From Sphingobacterium deserti (GTDB lineage: Bacteria; Bacteroidota; Bacteroidia; Sphingobacteriales; Sphingobacteriaceae), in the NCBI RefSeq assembly GCF_000757725.1, contig NZ_JJMU01000031.1:1-51423 (forward strand): a DNA stretch of 51,423 bases, written 5' to 3'. This document shows positions 17,559 to 24,537 of the stretch, piece by piece. Numbering within the stretch: the stretch's first letter is position 1; each line of letters opens with the position of its first letter. The notes beneath the pieces are model-generated. The model ran no database searches. It saw nothing but the letters and a program-made list of their open reading frames with translations, and was not told where the DNA came from. Position numbers and translations under genes: made by a program.

Positions 17559-18326
17559 ATGCAAGTAGATGTAGCAAGAGCCAAGAAGGTAAAAAGCATT
17601 TTAGTTACGTTGCCAAAACCCGAAAATGATAAGTCTCCATATTTCACATTGGCTGAGAAATACAACTTAAAGCTTGATTTTAGAGGTTTTATCCATGTGG
17701 AAGGTGTGCCAGCGAAGGACGTTCGCAAAGAGAAAGTAAATTTTGCTGATTTCTCTGCCGTTATCTTTACCAGTAAAAATGCGGTTGACCACTTCTTCCG
17801 TGTTTGTGAAGAAATGCGCTACGAGGTATCATCAGAAATGAAATATTTCTGTATATCAGAAACAATCGCCCTTTATCTTCAAAAATATATTCAGTACCGT
17901 AAACGTAAGATCTTCTTTGGAAAGCAGACCGCGAAAGATCTGGAAGAGGTTTTGAAAAAACATAGCAAAGAGAAGTTTTTGTTTCCTTGCTCAGATGTTG
18001 CAAATGAAGAAACGCAAAAGTGGCTACAAGACAATGGGTATGACTTTACGCCAGCTGTTTTGTTTCGCACCGTAATCAGCGACATACAGGATCTTGAGAA
18101 TGTGTTTTATGATGTTATTGTATTCTTCAGTCCCTCAAGCGTACAATCTTTGTATGAGAATTTCCCTGACTTTAAACAAAACAACACGCGTGTTGCAGCG
18201 TTCGGAGCGACAACGCAACAAGAATTGTTAAAACATGATTTGATATTGGATATTCCAGCTCCTACGCCAGAAGCGCCAAGTATGACGATGGCTGTAGAAC
18301 AATACATCAAGCAAGTCAATAAATAG
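17559..18326 (+). CDS. hemD: Uroporphyrinogen-III synthase
   Basis: 255 aa from the ATG at 17559 (a TTG two codons earlier is possible). Two-domain HemD fold with the family's weak motifs: AVIFTSKNAVDHFF, KQTAKDLEEVL, VIVFFSPSSVQSLYENFPDF and AAFGATTQQELLK, ending TPEAPSMTMAVEQYI. It cyclises hydroxymethylbilane to uroporphyrinogen III for heme. HemD proteins are poorly conserved, but order and motifs fit well, and the DUF4271 neighbour is the usual partner. An intrinsic terminator follows directly. Confidence 0.9.
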   Translation: MQVDVARAKKVKSILVTLPKPENDKSPYFTLAEKYNLKLDFRGFIHVEGVPAKDVRKEKVNFADFSAVIFTSKNAVDHFFRVCEEMRYEVSSEMKYFCISETIALYLQKYIQYRKRKIFFGKQTAKDLEEVLKKHSKEKFLFPCSDVANEETQKWLQDNGYDFTPAVLFRTVISDIQDLENVFYDVIVFFSPSSVQSLYENFPDFKQNNTRVAAFGATTQQELLKHDLILDIPAPTPEAPSMTMAVEQYIKQVNK

Positions 18327-18331
18327 ACATT

Positions 18332-18364
18332 AAAAAGAGAGCTGCAGAACGTAGCTCTCTTTTT
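18332..18364 (+). terminator. Intrinsic terminator after hemD
   Basis: AAAAGAGAGCT (18333-18343) and AGCTCTCTTTT (18353-18363) form an 11-bp stem with a 9-base loop and T-run, 6 bases past the hemD stop. Confidence 0.9.
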
Positions 18365-18888
18365 CGTTCATGCTATCTTAAGCGCGCATCCCGCCATATT
18401 GGTTCCTCGAAAGTTACGCCGAGGAGCAGTCCAAGCACGCTACCCTGCAGCTACTAAACAGTCGTGATTACAATCTATCCCTGTTCCGCTTTTCATTATA
18501 ATTTCCAGTTTGATGATAAATTTAAAATATCGAAATTTAACATGTATATTGTCGAGCTAAAGGTAGATTCTATTCATCCCTGTAAGGCAGAAGGACTATC
18601 TTTCTCTGCTCGAACGCATAGGACTCGCTAGCATATTTTGGCGGGCGATGTCTTGAAGGAATCTAATCCTGAAGCTTTGTGTATTTATGGGTGCATCCAA
18701 GATGGTATAAGGAGGATCCGTAAGACGTTGTATGTTAATGATTTAGTGATGTACTATGCGAGCATCTTGTGCATGCATTAGCAGCGAGAATAATAAGACA
18801 TGGCATAGCGAAATGGATGCTGCGATTTGCTTATTTAGAAAGATTAAAAATAGTGTAGAAATTTGCCTTCGATAGCATATTTTTTTTT
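18365..18888. other. Gene-free stretch, possible decayed ORF
   Basis: No intact gene. On the + strand one frame is open from 18458 to 18781 (108 codons) with a single TAG at 18629-18631. It contains MYIVELKVDSIHPCK after an ATG at 18542 and RKTLYVNDLVMYYAS later on. I do not recognise the translation. It may be a worn-out small gene or chance. Confidence 0.35.
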
Positions 18889-18896
18889 TAAGTTTG
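18862..18896 (+). promoter_or_regulatory. Candidate promoter for the cupin_8 gene
   Basis: TTTG (18862-18865) and TAAGTTTG (18889-18896). The -7 box is a full match, but the 23-base spacer is longer than the usual 18-20. Predicted start ~18902, about 20 bases before the GTG start. Confidence 0.4.
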
Positions 18897-18920
18897 CGTA
18901 GGCGATAAGTTAAAAAACTA

Positions 18921-19790
18921 GTGAAATTAAAACCAGTAGATAGTATATCAGGAGTTACTCCGAAGGATTTTGTTAGGGATTATCTTAGCAAAGGTCAGCC
19001 TGTCATCATCAAAGATTTTATTAGCAAGGATAGTGCGTGTTGGCAAAAGTGGAGTTACGACTATTTCAAGGAAATAGCTGGTAGCGAGCAAGTAGATATA
19101 TATGGACGCGAAGAAGAATCTCAAAACCATGCCGCCAGTCCGCCGATCGGTCGCATGAGCTTTGGCGAGTATCTCGATAAAATAAGCGCAGAACCTACCG
19201 AACTTCGCCTGTTTCTTTTTAATCTCCTTAAAATTCGGCCGGAGTTAAAGAAGGATGTAATTTTCAATGACGTAACTGGCGGGAAGGTGTTGCAATGGCT
19301 GCCCTACATGTTTTTTGGCGGTGAAGGTTCTGCCACCCGTAATCATTTTGATATTGACATGTCCCATGTTTTTATCTCGCAGTTTCAAGGTACGAAGAGA
19401 ATATGGGTTTTCCCTAATGACCAGTCTGACTTGATGTATAAATTACCGTATAACTTCCATAGCATCGCTAACTTGAAAACCAGTGATCCGGAAAAATATC
19501 CTGGCCTTAAGCTGTTGGATGGTTACGAAGCACTCATCCACCCTGGGGATACCCTGTACATGCCTGCGGGCTGGTGGCATTATATACAGTACGAGACAGA
19601 AGGCTATTCCATCTCCGTGCGTGCGCTGGCCAATTCGTTGAGTGAGAAAATAAAGGGTGCCAGAAATTTGTTTATCACCCGACATTTTGATGATACCATG
19701 CGTAAGCTTTTTAAGCAAAAGTGGTTGGATTATAAGATCGATGTTGCGCAAAAAAGAGCACAGCGCGGGATCCGTAGAAGAAGTTCATAA
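18921..19790 (+). CDS. JmjC/cupin_8 domain protein, probable Fe(II)/2-oxoglutarate oxygenase
   Basis: 289 aa with a GTG start. Cupin_8 (JmjC-like) fold: the HxD iron-binding motif is in TRNHFDIDMSH (H142, D144), and the distal His is in PAGWWHYIQY (H220). SQFQGTKRIWVFP and LIHPGDTLYMP are typical strands of this fold. All three iron ligands are present, so hydroxylase activity on a protein or small molecule is plausible; substrate unknown. The C-terminal tail is basic (KRAQRGIRRRSS). It stands alone and converges with the trp operon. Confidence 0.85.
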   Translation: MKLKPVDSISGVTPKDFVRDYLSKGQPVIIKDFISKDSACWQKWSYDYFKEIAGSEQVDIYGREEESQNHAASPPIGRMSFGEYLDKISAEPTELRLFLFNLLKIRPELKKDVIFNDVTGGKVLQWLPYMFFGGEGSATRNHFDIDMSHVFISQFQGTKRIWVFPNDQSDLMYKLPYNFHSIANLKTSDPEKYPGLKLLDGYEALIHPGDTLYMPAGWWHYIQYETEGYSISVRALANSLSEKIKGARNLFITRHFDDTMRKLFKQKWLDYKIDVAQKRAQRGIRRRSS

Positions 19791-19821
19791 AAAAAGGAAT
19801 CAGTGACGATTCCTTTTTTTA
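19790..19821. terminator. Bidirectional intrinsic terminator
   Basis: AAAAAAAGGAATC and GATTCCTTTTTTT arms around AGTGAC, directly after the cupin_8 stop. It can serve that gene and the convergent trp operon. Confidence 0.88.
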
Positions 19822-19899
19822 TCTGGTGTTTTTTTATGCGCATGGCGTATTGCGAATAGCTTGGCTTACGTTAGCAACCCTTCACTATCATCCATCTAT

Positions 19900-20694
19900 C
19901 TATCCCATTGATGCAACAAATTCCTCGATAGCAGCCGGGGGATTCGTAGTTTTCATAAAATTTTCGCCAATTAGAAAGCCATTAAAGCCAGCAGATTTTA
20001 GCGCGGTAATGGTTTTCGGGTCAGATATGCCGCTTTCAGAAACTTTAATGTAGTTATCAGGGATTTTATCGACCAAATCATAAGAATGCTGTAGATCAAC
20101 GCTAAAATCCTTCAGATTTCTGTTGTTCACGCCGATGGCGTCGACGCTATCGATGAGATTTTGCTGAAGTTCCTCCAAGTTGTGCACTTCCAATAATACA
20201 TTCAACCCAAGCGATTTAGCATACGCAGCAAAATCCTGAACTTCTTGCGGACTTAAACAAGCCGCTATCAGTAGAATGATATCTGCACCGTAAGCCTTTG
20301 CTTCCGTGATTTGATAGGCATCTACCACAAATTCTTTTCGTAAAAGCGGGATAGACAACGTTTGTCGTGCGACAAGCAAGTCGTTGAGGCTCCCGTGAAA
20401 AAAATCAGCATCGGTCAATACAGAAACGGCGGATACGCCAGCCTGTTGATATCCGAGTACGACTTCTTCCACACCCACATTACCGTTGATCAATCCTTTG
20501 GATGGAGAGGCTCGTTTAAATTCTGCGATGATTCCATTCGTTCCATGCTCTTGAATAGATTCTTTTAAGGAATAACAGGTGCGTGAATACAACGGGTAAG
20601 CCTGTAATTCTTCGGTAGTCACCTTCGCCTTCGCCTCGGCAACTTCAATCTTCTTTCTTTTAACTATTGTGTCAAGAATCGTCATTTTTTCCAT
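19900..20694 (-). CDS. trpC: Indole-3-glycerol phosphate synthase
   Basis: 264 aa from the ATG at 20694 (MEKMTILDTIVKRK); ATGs at 20712 and 20685 are alternatives. TrpC barrel motifs are present: IIAEFKRASPSKG (catalytic Lys and phosphate contact), VSVLTDADFFHGS, LLRKEFVVDAYQI, GVNNRNLKDF, VSESGI and GFLIGENFM. It converts the carboxyphenylamino-deoxyribulose phosphate intermediate to indole-3-glycerol phosphate. It is a stand-alone TrpC with no TrpF fusion. Last gene of the local trp cluster, 84 bases after trpG; trpD, trpF, trpB and trpA are not in the window. Confidence 0.95.
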   Translation of the reverse strand: MEKMTILDTIVKRKKIEVAEAKAKVTTEELQAYPLYSRTCYSLKESIQEHGTNGIIAEFKRASPSKGLINGNVGVEEVVLGYQQAGVSAVSVLTDADFFHGSLNDLLVARQTLSIPLLRKEFVVDAYQITEAKAYGADIILLIAACLSPQEVQDFAAYAKSLGLNVLLEVHNLEELQQNLIDSVDAIGVNNRNLKDFSVDLQHSYDLVDKIPDNYIKVSESGISDPKTITALKSAGFNGFLIGENFMKTTNPPAAIEEFVASMG

Positions 20695-20778
20695 TATGTA
20701 ATAAAAATACAAAAATCAAGGGCTTTCTAAAATAATCGAATAGTGCAGCCATGTCGTATATGGCACACAAATCCCTTG

Positions 20779-21354
20779 CTATTTTTTCAACCAATTATCG
20801 ATCAGTTTTTTCCCATTTGTAGTCAAGATAGATTCCGGATGGAACTGCATCCCACGGACATCATGTTGCGTATGCGCCAGAGCCATTATCACCCCATCAC
20901 TATCCACCGCGGTTACTTTTAGGCATGCCGGTAAAGATTCCTTTTCTACCGCCCACGAATGATATCTGCCGATTAGGGAATCTTTAGGAAAGTCCTGAAA
21001 CAGCTTTTCTTCTTCGTCCGTGATGATGATGCCTGTAGCCACCCCGTGTAGAGGTTTGGGCATATTGTATAGCGCGCCCCCGTATACCTCCGCGATAGCT
21101 TGCTGGCCCAGACAGATGCCTAAAATACTTTTCGATGATCCATACCGGCGTATAACATCCAGTAATAAACCTGCTTCCTCTGGTATTCCAGGGCCCGGTG
21201 AAAGGAGAATTTTGTCGTAGTTGGCTACTTCCTCCAGCGTAAACTTATCATTCCTTAAGACGGTATAGCTCTGCTTCAGCTCTTGCAGCAAATGCACTAA
21301 GTTGTACGTGAATGAGTCGTAATTATCAATTACCAATATTTTATCGTTGCTCAT
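20779..21354 (-). CDS. trpG: Anthranilate synthase component II (glutamine amidotransferase)
   Basis: 191 aa. Class I amidotransferase: DNYDSFTYNLVHLL at the N-terminus, LSPGPG, nucleophile C81 in GICLGQQAI, and H172/E174 in MQFHPES. It feeds ammonia from glutamine to TrpE. The same family also serves 4-amino-4-deoxychorismate synthase (PabA). It lies 23 bases after the small gene that follows trpE, so trp use is clear, with possible sharing with folate synthesis. Confidence 0.95.
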   Translation of the reverse strand: MSNDKILVIDNYDSFTYNLVHLLQELKQSYTVLRNDKFTLEEVANYDKILLSPGPGIPEEAGLLLDVIRRYGSSKSILGICLGQQAIAEVYGGALYNMPKPLHGVATGIIITDEEEKLFQDFPKDSLIGRYHSWAVEKESLPACLKVTAVDSDGVIMALAHTQHDVRGMQFHPESILTTNGKKLIDNWLKK

Positions 21355-21377
21355 GGCAGTATGTTATACTTTATAGG

Positions 21378-21605
21378 TTATCGCGATTGGTGTAAAGATG
21401 CGGTGATCATGCTATTAAGCGCATGTATGCTGTCATTCTCCGGTATAAACTCGGGGCTCTCATCTGCTTCGACATTTTGCAGCGCCTTATGCCCCGCAAC
21501 ATATTGTTTGCGTAGCTCCAACAACTCTTGGATACGGTTATCAATAGTATCGATCGAATGCTCAAAATGATTGATGCTTTCGCAATAGGCTAATGGTCTA
21601 ATCAT
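21378..21605 (-). CDS. Small chorismate-mutase-like (AroQ-type) protein in the trp operon
   Basis: 75 aa. The ATG overlaps the TGA of trpE (ATGA), and the gene ends 23 bases before trpG, so it looks like a real, translationally coupled gene. The segment HSIDTIDNRIQELLELRKQY resembles the first helix of AroQ chorismate mutases (IDxID...LLxxR). A following HKAL has a lysine near the expected position. The usual first-helix Arg appears to be Glu here, and the last helix of a ~90-aa AroQ domain is missing. It may be a degenerate mutase, a regulator of TrpE/TrpG, or simply a small helical protein. Gene reality fairly sure; family assignment tentative. Confidence 0.65.
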   Translation of the reverse strand: MIRPLAYCESINHFEHSIDTIDNRIQELLELRKQYVAGHKALQNVEADESPEFIPENDSIHALNSMITASLHQSR

Positions 21606-23005
21606 AATGTTTCTGCAATTTCAAGTGCACGGCGAAGGGCCGCAATTTTGTTATTTACTTCCTGAAGTTCTTTTTCCGGATCCGAGTCAAGTACGATGCC
21701 CGCACCCGCTTGGTAATGCAACGTATTTTCTTTGCTCAGGAACGAACGGATCATAATAGCATGGTTAAAATCACCATTGAAGCCCATGTAGCCTAATGCG
21801 CCCGAGTAAAAGGAACGCTGTAGTCCTTCGTAGCGGTCGATAAGCGTAAGTGCCATATGCTTTGGTGCGCCAGATAATGTTCCTGCAGGATAGGTGTCGC
21901 CCACAACATCAAATGGGTTTGCCTCCGGATTAAGCTTTCCGGAAACCTTTGAAACCAAGTGGATGATATGCGAGTAGTATTGTGCTTCCTTATAAGATTT
22001 CACCTGCACATTGGTGCAGTGTCTGCTCAGGTCATTACGAGCAAGATCAACCAGCATAACATGTTCGGCAGACTCTTTCGGGTCGTTCTTCAATTCTTCC
22101 GCTATCTTTTCATCCTTTTCCATATCGCCGGTACGCTTGAATGTACCCGCAATAGGATAGATCGTTGCTTCTTTTTTCTTGATGGTGAGCTGTGCTTCCG
22201 GAGACGACCCAAAGAGTTTGAAATCGCCGTAGTCAAAGTAAAACAAGTAGGGTGATGGGTTCACAGAACGCAAGGCTCGGTAAACGTTAAATTCATCACC
22301 TAAAAATGGTGTCGCAAAGGCGCGTGATGGTACGATTTGAAATACATCTCCCCGTTGGATATGTTGTTTCATTTTTTCTACCAGCTGCTTGAAATCTTCG
22401 TCTGCCATATTGGAAGTTTCCTCGCCTACGCGCGAAAACTGATACTCCGGAAAGTTCTTGTTTTGTATAAGGTATTCCATCCGGTCGAGTTCGGAAGATT
22501 CGCCTTCAAGCAGATTTTCGAAGATGTATAGTTGGTTCCGGAAATGATCTATCGCGATGACATAGCGATACACATGGTATTGCATGTATGGGATGTTGCG
22601 ACTCGCGGCGGCTTCCCTTGTTAACGTGATATCTTCAAAATGGGCAACAGCATCGAAGGTGAAATAACCAAATAATCCTGAAGAGATAACATTTACATCC
22701 GGTAGGTCGGACTGCGTGAATTGTTTTCGAAAGTTAGATACCTCTTCACGAAGTTTAATAGCCGATGCGGGTTGATAGATCGGTTCCTTTTTCGGATAGG
22801 CAATACGCAATTGCTCATCGGTCAGTACGATTCCTGCTATAGGGTCACAGCAGATGTAGCTGACGTTATTGTCGCGGCTGTGGTATTCCGAGCTTTCCAG
22901 CAAAAGGCTATTCGGGAAAATATCCCGCATGCGCAAATAGATACTGACAGGTGTTGTGGTATCTGCAAGTATCTTTCTATGGTTGGTATTTAATTGATAT
23001 TCCAT
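21602..23005 (-). CDS. trpE: Anthranilate synthase component I
   Basis: 467 aa from the ATG at 23005 (MEYQLNTNHRKI); an ATG four codons earlier is possible. The N-terminal SLLLESSE (33-40) is the LLES tryptophan feedback motif. The chorismate-binding domain has EHVMLVDLARNDLSRHC, GTLSGAPKHMAL, RSFYSGALGYMGFNGD and YQAGAGIVLDSDPEKELQE. It makes anthranilate from chorismate with ammonia from TrpG. Feedback inhibition by Trp is expected from LLES, and transcription is controlled by the upstream attenuator. Confidence 0.95.
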   Translation of the reverse strand: MEYQLNTNHRKILADTTTPVSIYLRMRDIFPNSLLLESSEYHSRDNNVSYICCDPIAGIVLTDEQLRIAYPKKEPIYQPASAIKLREEVSNFRKQFTQSDLPDVNVISSGLFGYFTFDAVAHFEDITLTREAAASRNIPYMQYHVYRYVIAIDHFRNQLYIFENLLEGESSELDRMEYLIQNKNFPEYQFSRVGEETSNMADEDFKQLVEKMKQHIQRGDVFQIVPSRAFATPFLGDEFNVYRALRSVNPSPYLFYFDYGDFKLFGSSPEAQLTIKKKEATIYPIAGTFKRTGDMEKDEKIAEELKNDPKESAEHVMLVDLARNDLSRHCTNVQVKSYKEAQYYSHIIHLVSKVSGKLNPEANPFDVVGDTYPAGTLSGAPKHMALTLIDRYEGLQRSFYSGALGYMGFNGDFNHAIMIRSFLSKENTLHYQAGAGIVLDSDPEKELQEVNNKIAALRRALEIAETL

Positions 23006-23073
23006 ATGAGCGATCAAAAATAAATGTTTTATAGATAAAAAATTAGGTATGGCACTTCATGAATCCTCCGAAA

Positions 23074-23105
23074 CAAAAAAAGCCCGACATTTTACGCGTC
23101 GGGCT
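23074..23105 (-). terminator. trp attenuator terminator
   Basis: On the minus strand AGCCCGAC (23105-23098) pairs with GTCGGGCT (23088-23081), followed by an uninterrupted run of T. It lies between the Trp-rich leader peptide and trpE and is the terminator half of an attenuator. Confidence 0.92.
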
Positions 23106-23155
23106 GATCTTCACAATAGTTTTGGTTGATTATGAATATTTTATACCATACCAAA

Positions 23156-23218
23156 TTATGTCCCGACGCTATCTGCTTCGAGCCACCACCAATTAGTATG
23201 TAATTTTATAGTCTTCAT
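23156..23218 (-). CDS. trpL: trp operon leader peptide
   Basis: 20 codons, reading MKTIKLHTNWWWLEADSV then Gly-Thr and TAA. Codons 10-12 are consecutive TGG codons, very unlikely by chance at this place. The ATG lies 10 bases after the -7 promoter box, so the mRNA probably has a 5' leader of only a few bases and is translated almost leaderless. The peptide itself probably has no function beyond sensing charged tRNA-Trp. Confidence 0.9.
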   Translation of the reverse strand: MKTIKLHTNWWWLEADSVGT

Positions 23219-23228
23219 TTGTATAGCG

Positions 23229-23258
23229 CAAATTTATCATTATTTTTTGTTTATCAAA
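23229..23258 (-). promoter_or_regulatory. trp operon promoter
   Basis: Minus strand TTTG (23258-23255), 18-base spacer, TAAATTTG (23236-23229): a full match to the Bacteroidota consensus, placed just before the leader peptide. Confidence 0.82.
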
Positions 23259-23295
23259 TTTTTTTTAACAAAAAAACAATAAACGCCGCTAAATA

Positions 23296-23973
23296 TTAGT
23301 CATTCAACAAATCCGGCCGGCGTTCCTTGGTGCGTATGAGCTGTTGCTCGTCTCGCCAGGCTGCAATTTTGCCCTCATGTCCACTTAATAAGATATCCGG
23401 CACCTTATGTCCTCGCCAATCGGCGGGCCTTGTGTAAAGGGGCGCATCTAAAAGACCATCCTGGAAGGAATCAGAGAGTGCGGAAGTTTCATCAGACAGT
23501 ACTCCCGGAATTAATCGTGCTATTGCGTCGACCACTATAGCTGCAGGCAATTCTCCTCCAGACAATACATAATCTCCGACAGAAATCTCCTTAGTGACAT
23601 AAATATCGCGGATCCGTTGGTCTATACCTTTATAGTGTCCACACAAGATCATAATATTTTGGACTGTCGATAGCTCATTAGCCAGCTGTTGGTTTAGTGT
23701 AACGCCATCAGGTGTCATGTAGATGATGTCGTCATATTCACGTTCGCTCTGTAATTTCTCTATGCAAGCGGCGAAAGGCTCAATTTGCATCACCATGCCC
23801 GAGCCGCCGCCATAGGGGTAGTCGTCCACAGACTTATGTTTGTTGTTCGCGTATTCCCGCAAATTGTGCACATGGATCTCCAAAAGATCTTTCTTTTGTG
23901 CCCGTTGTAAAATAGAGTGGGCAAACGGACTTTCCAATAGCCCTGGTAATACGGTAATAATGTCGAAGCGCAT
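23296..23973 (-). CDS. trmD: tRNA (guanine-N1)-methyltransferase (m1G37)
   Basis: 225 aa SPOUT methyltransferase. Motifs: [51 protein letters not shown], and the trefoil-knot AdoMet site [16 protein letters not shown], then the Arg-rich C-terminus. It methylates G37 of tRNAs to prevent frameshifting. It stands alone without rpsP/rimM/rplS neighbours on either side. A TATCTTTG box ends 5 bases before the ATG, suggesting a leaderless mRNA. Confidence 0.96.
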   Translation of the reverse strand: MRFDIITVLPGLLESPFAHSILQRAQKKDLLEIHVHNLREYANNKHKSVDDYPYGGGSGMVMQIEPFAACIEKLQSEREYDDIIYMTPDGVTLNQQLANELSTVQNIMILCGHYKGIDQRIRDIYVTKEISVGDYVLSGGELPAAIVVDAIARLIPGVLSDETSALSDSFQDGLLDAPLYTRPADWRGHKVPDILLSGHEGKIAAWRDEQQLIRTKERRPDLLND

Positions 23974-23977
23974 GCTG

Positions 23978-23985
23978 CAAAGATA
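23978..23985 (-). promoter_or_regulatory. Possible -7 box of a leaderless trmD transcript
   Basis: TATCTTTG on the minus strand matches TAnnTTTG exactly and ends 5 bases before the trmD ATG. A convincing -33 TTTG is not visible at the right distance, so support is partial. Confidence 0.4.
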
Positions 23986-24401
23986 AGAAGTTAATCAATG
24001 TTTCAGATACTACCTGCGTTTAATAAACATCCGGTAGAAATTATGTAAGGGGAGAGCACTGCATTATTTGATCATTGTCAATCTGTTGTTTAGCTTATAT
24101 TTTTCTCGCTTTATCAAAAATTGATCATTAAAATTTCAAAATGATATCCTTTATTTTACCAGCATTGTGGTTGAATGTTACTTTTCACTGCTTATTGAAT
24201 TGTAACATTTTAAAAACATTAAATTAACATTGGAACGACGGCATGCGTTATTTGTTTTATCATATTTTGTTAATTCAGAATATTATTCTGTTTTTAAAAC
24301 CTATCCTTAACGATTTGTTATCAAACAAATTTGTAATTTTTACAAATAAGCAACGGTGTTCTTGGCGTTTTTGTTGAATTAAGTATTTTCTATTCAAAAA
24401 C
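23986..24401. other. AT-rich gene-free region before the SusCD array
   Basis: About 415 bases, very AT-rich, with several T-tracts and TTAACATT-type words but no ORF worth reporting, tRNA or clear hairpin. It separates the housekeeping part from the first susC promoter. Confidence 0.6.
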
Positions 24402-24432
24402 TTGCAATAACAACTTTATGCATCTATATTTG
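24402..24432 (+). promoter_or_regulatory. susC1 promoter (P1)
   Basis: TTG (24402-24404), 20-base spacer, TATATTTG (24425-24432). Predicted start ~24439, giving a ~100-base leader. Same layout as the promoters of the other four pairs. Confidence 0.72.
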
Positions 24433-24470
24433 CCCTCCGCTTTCTTAACATGTTTTAACATTTATTATGG

Positions 24471-24506
24471 AAGCGTTACAAAAGCCTAATAGCATAGGCG
24501 ACGCTT
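24471..24506 (+). promoter_or_regulatory. Two-tier hairpin in the susC1 leader
   Basis: Outer arms AAGCGT (24471-24476) and ACGCTT (24501-24506), inner arms GCCTA (24484-24488) and TAGGC (24495-24499). A 13-codon ORF (ATG at 24468, MEALQKPNSIGDA) runs through it and stops 26 bases before the susC ATG. It could modulate translation. Confidence 0.45.
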
Positions 24507-24537
24507 GATAAGCAAAATAATTAAACAACAAATTTAT

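Larger units (their letters stand above)
23074..23222 (-). promoter_or_regulatory. trp operon attenuator (leader RNA)
   Basis: The leader transcript holds a peptide with three Trp codons in a row (23191-23183), then AGCGTCGGGA (23170-23161). That segment is complementary over eight bases (GCGTCGGG/CCCGACGC) to the 5' arm of the terminator (23105-23095). A ribosome stalled on the Trp codons leaves it free to form the antiterminator; a ribosome at the stop codon (23158-23156) covers it and lets the terminator form. All parts have the right order and spacing for ribosome-mediated attenuation. Confidence 0.9.

Noticed and set aside
18365..18920. tRNA or other structured RNA in the gap after hemD
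   Set aside because: A GGTTCCTCGA word was noticed, but no cloverleaf arms could be built around it.
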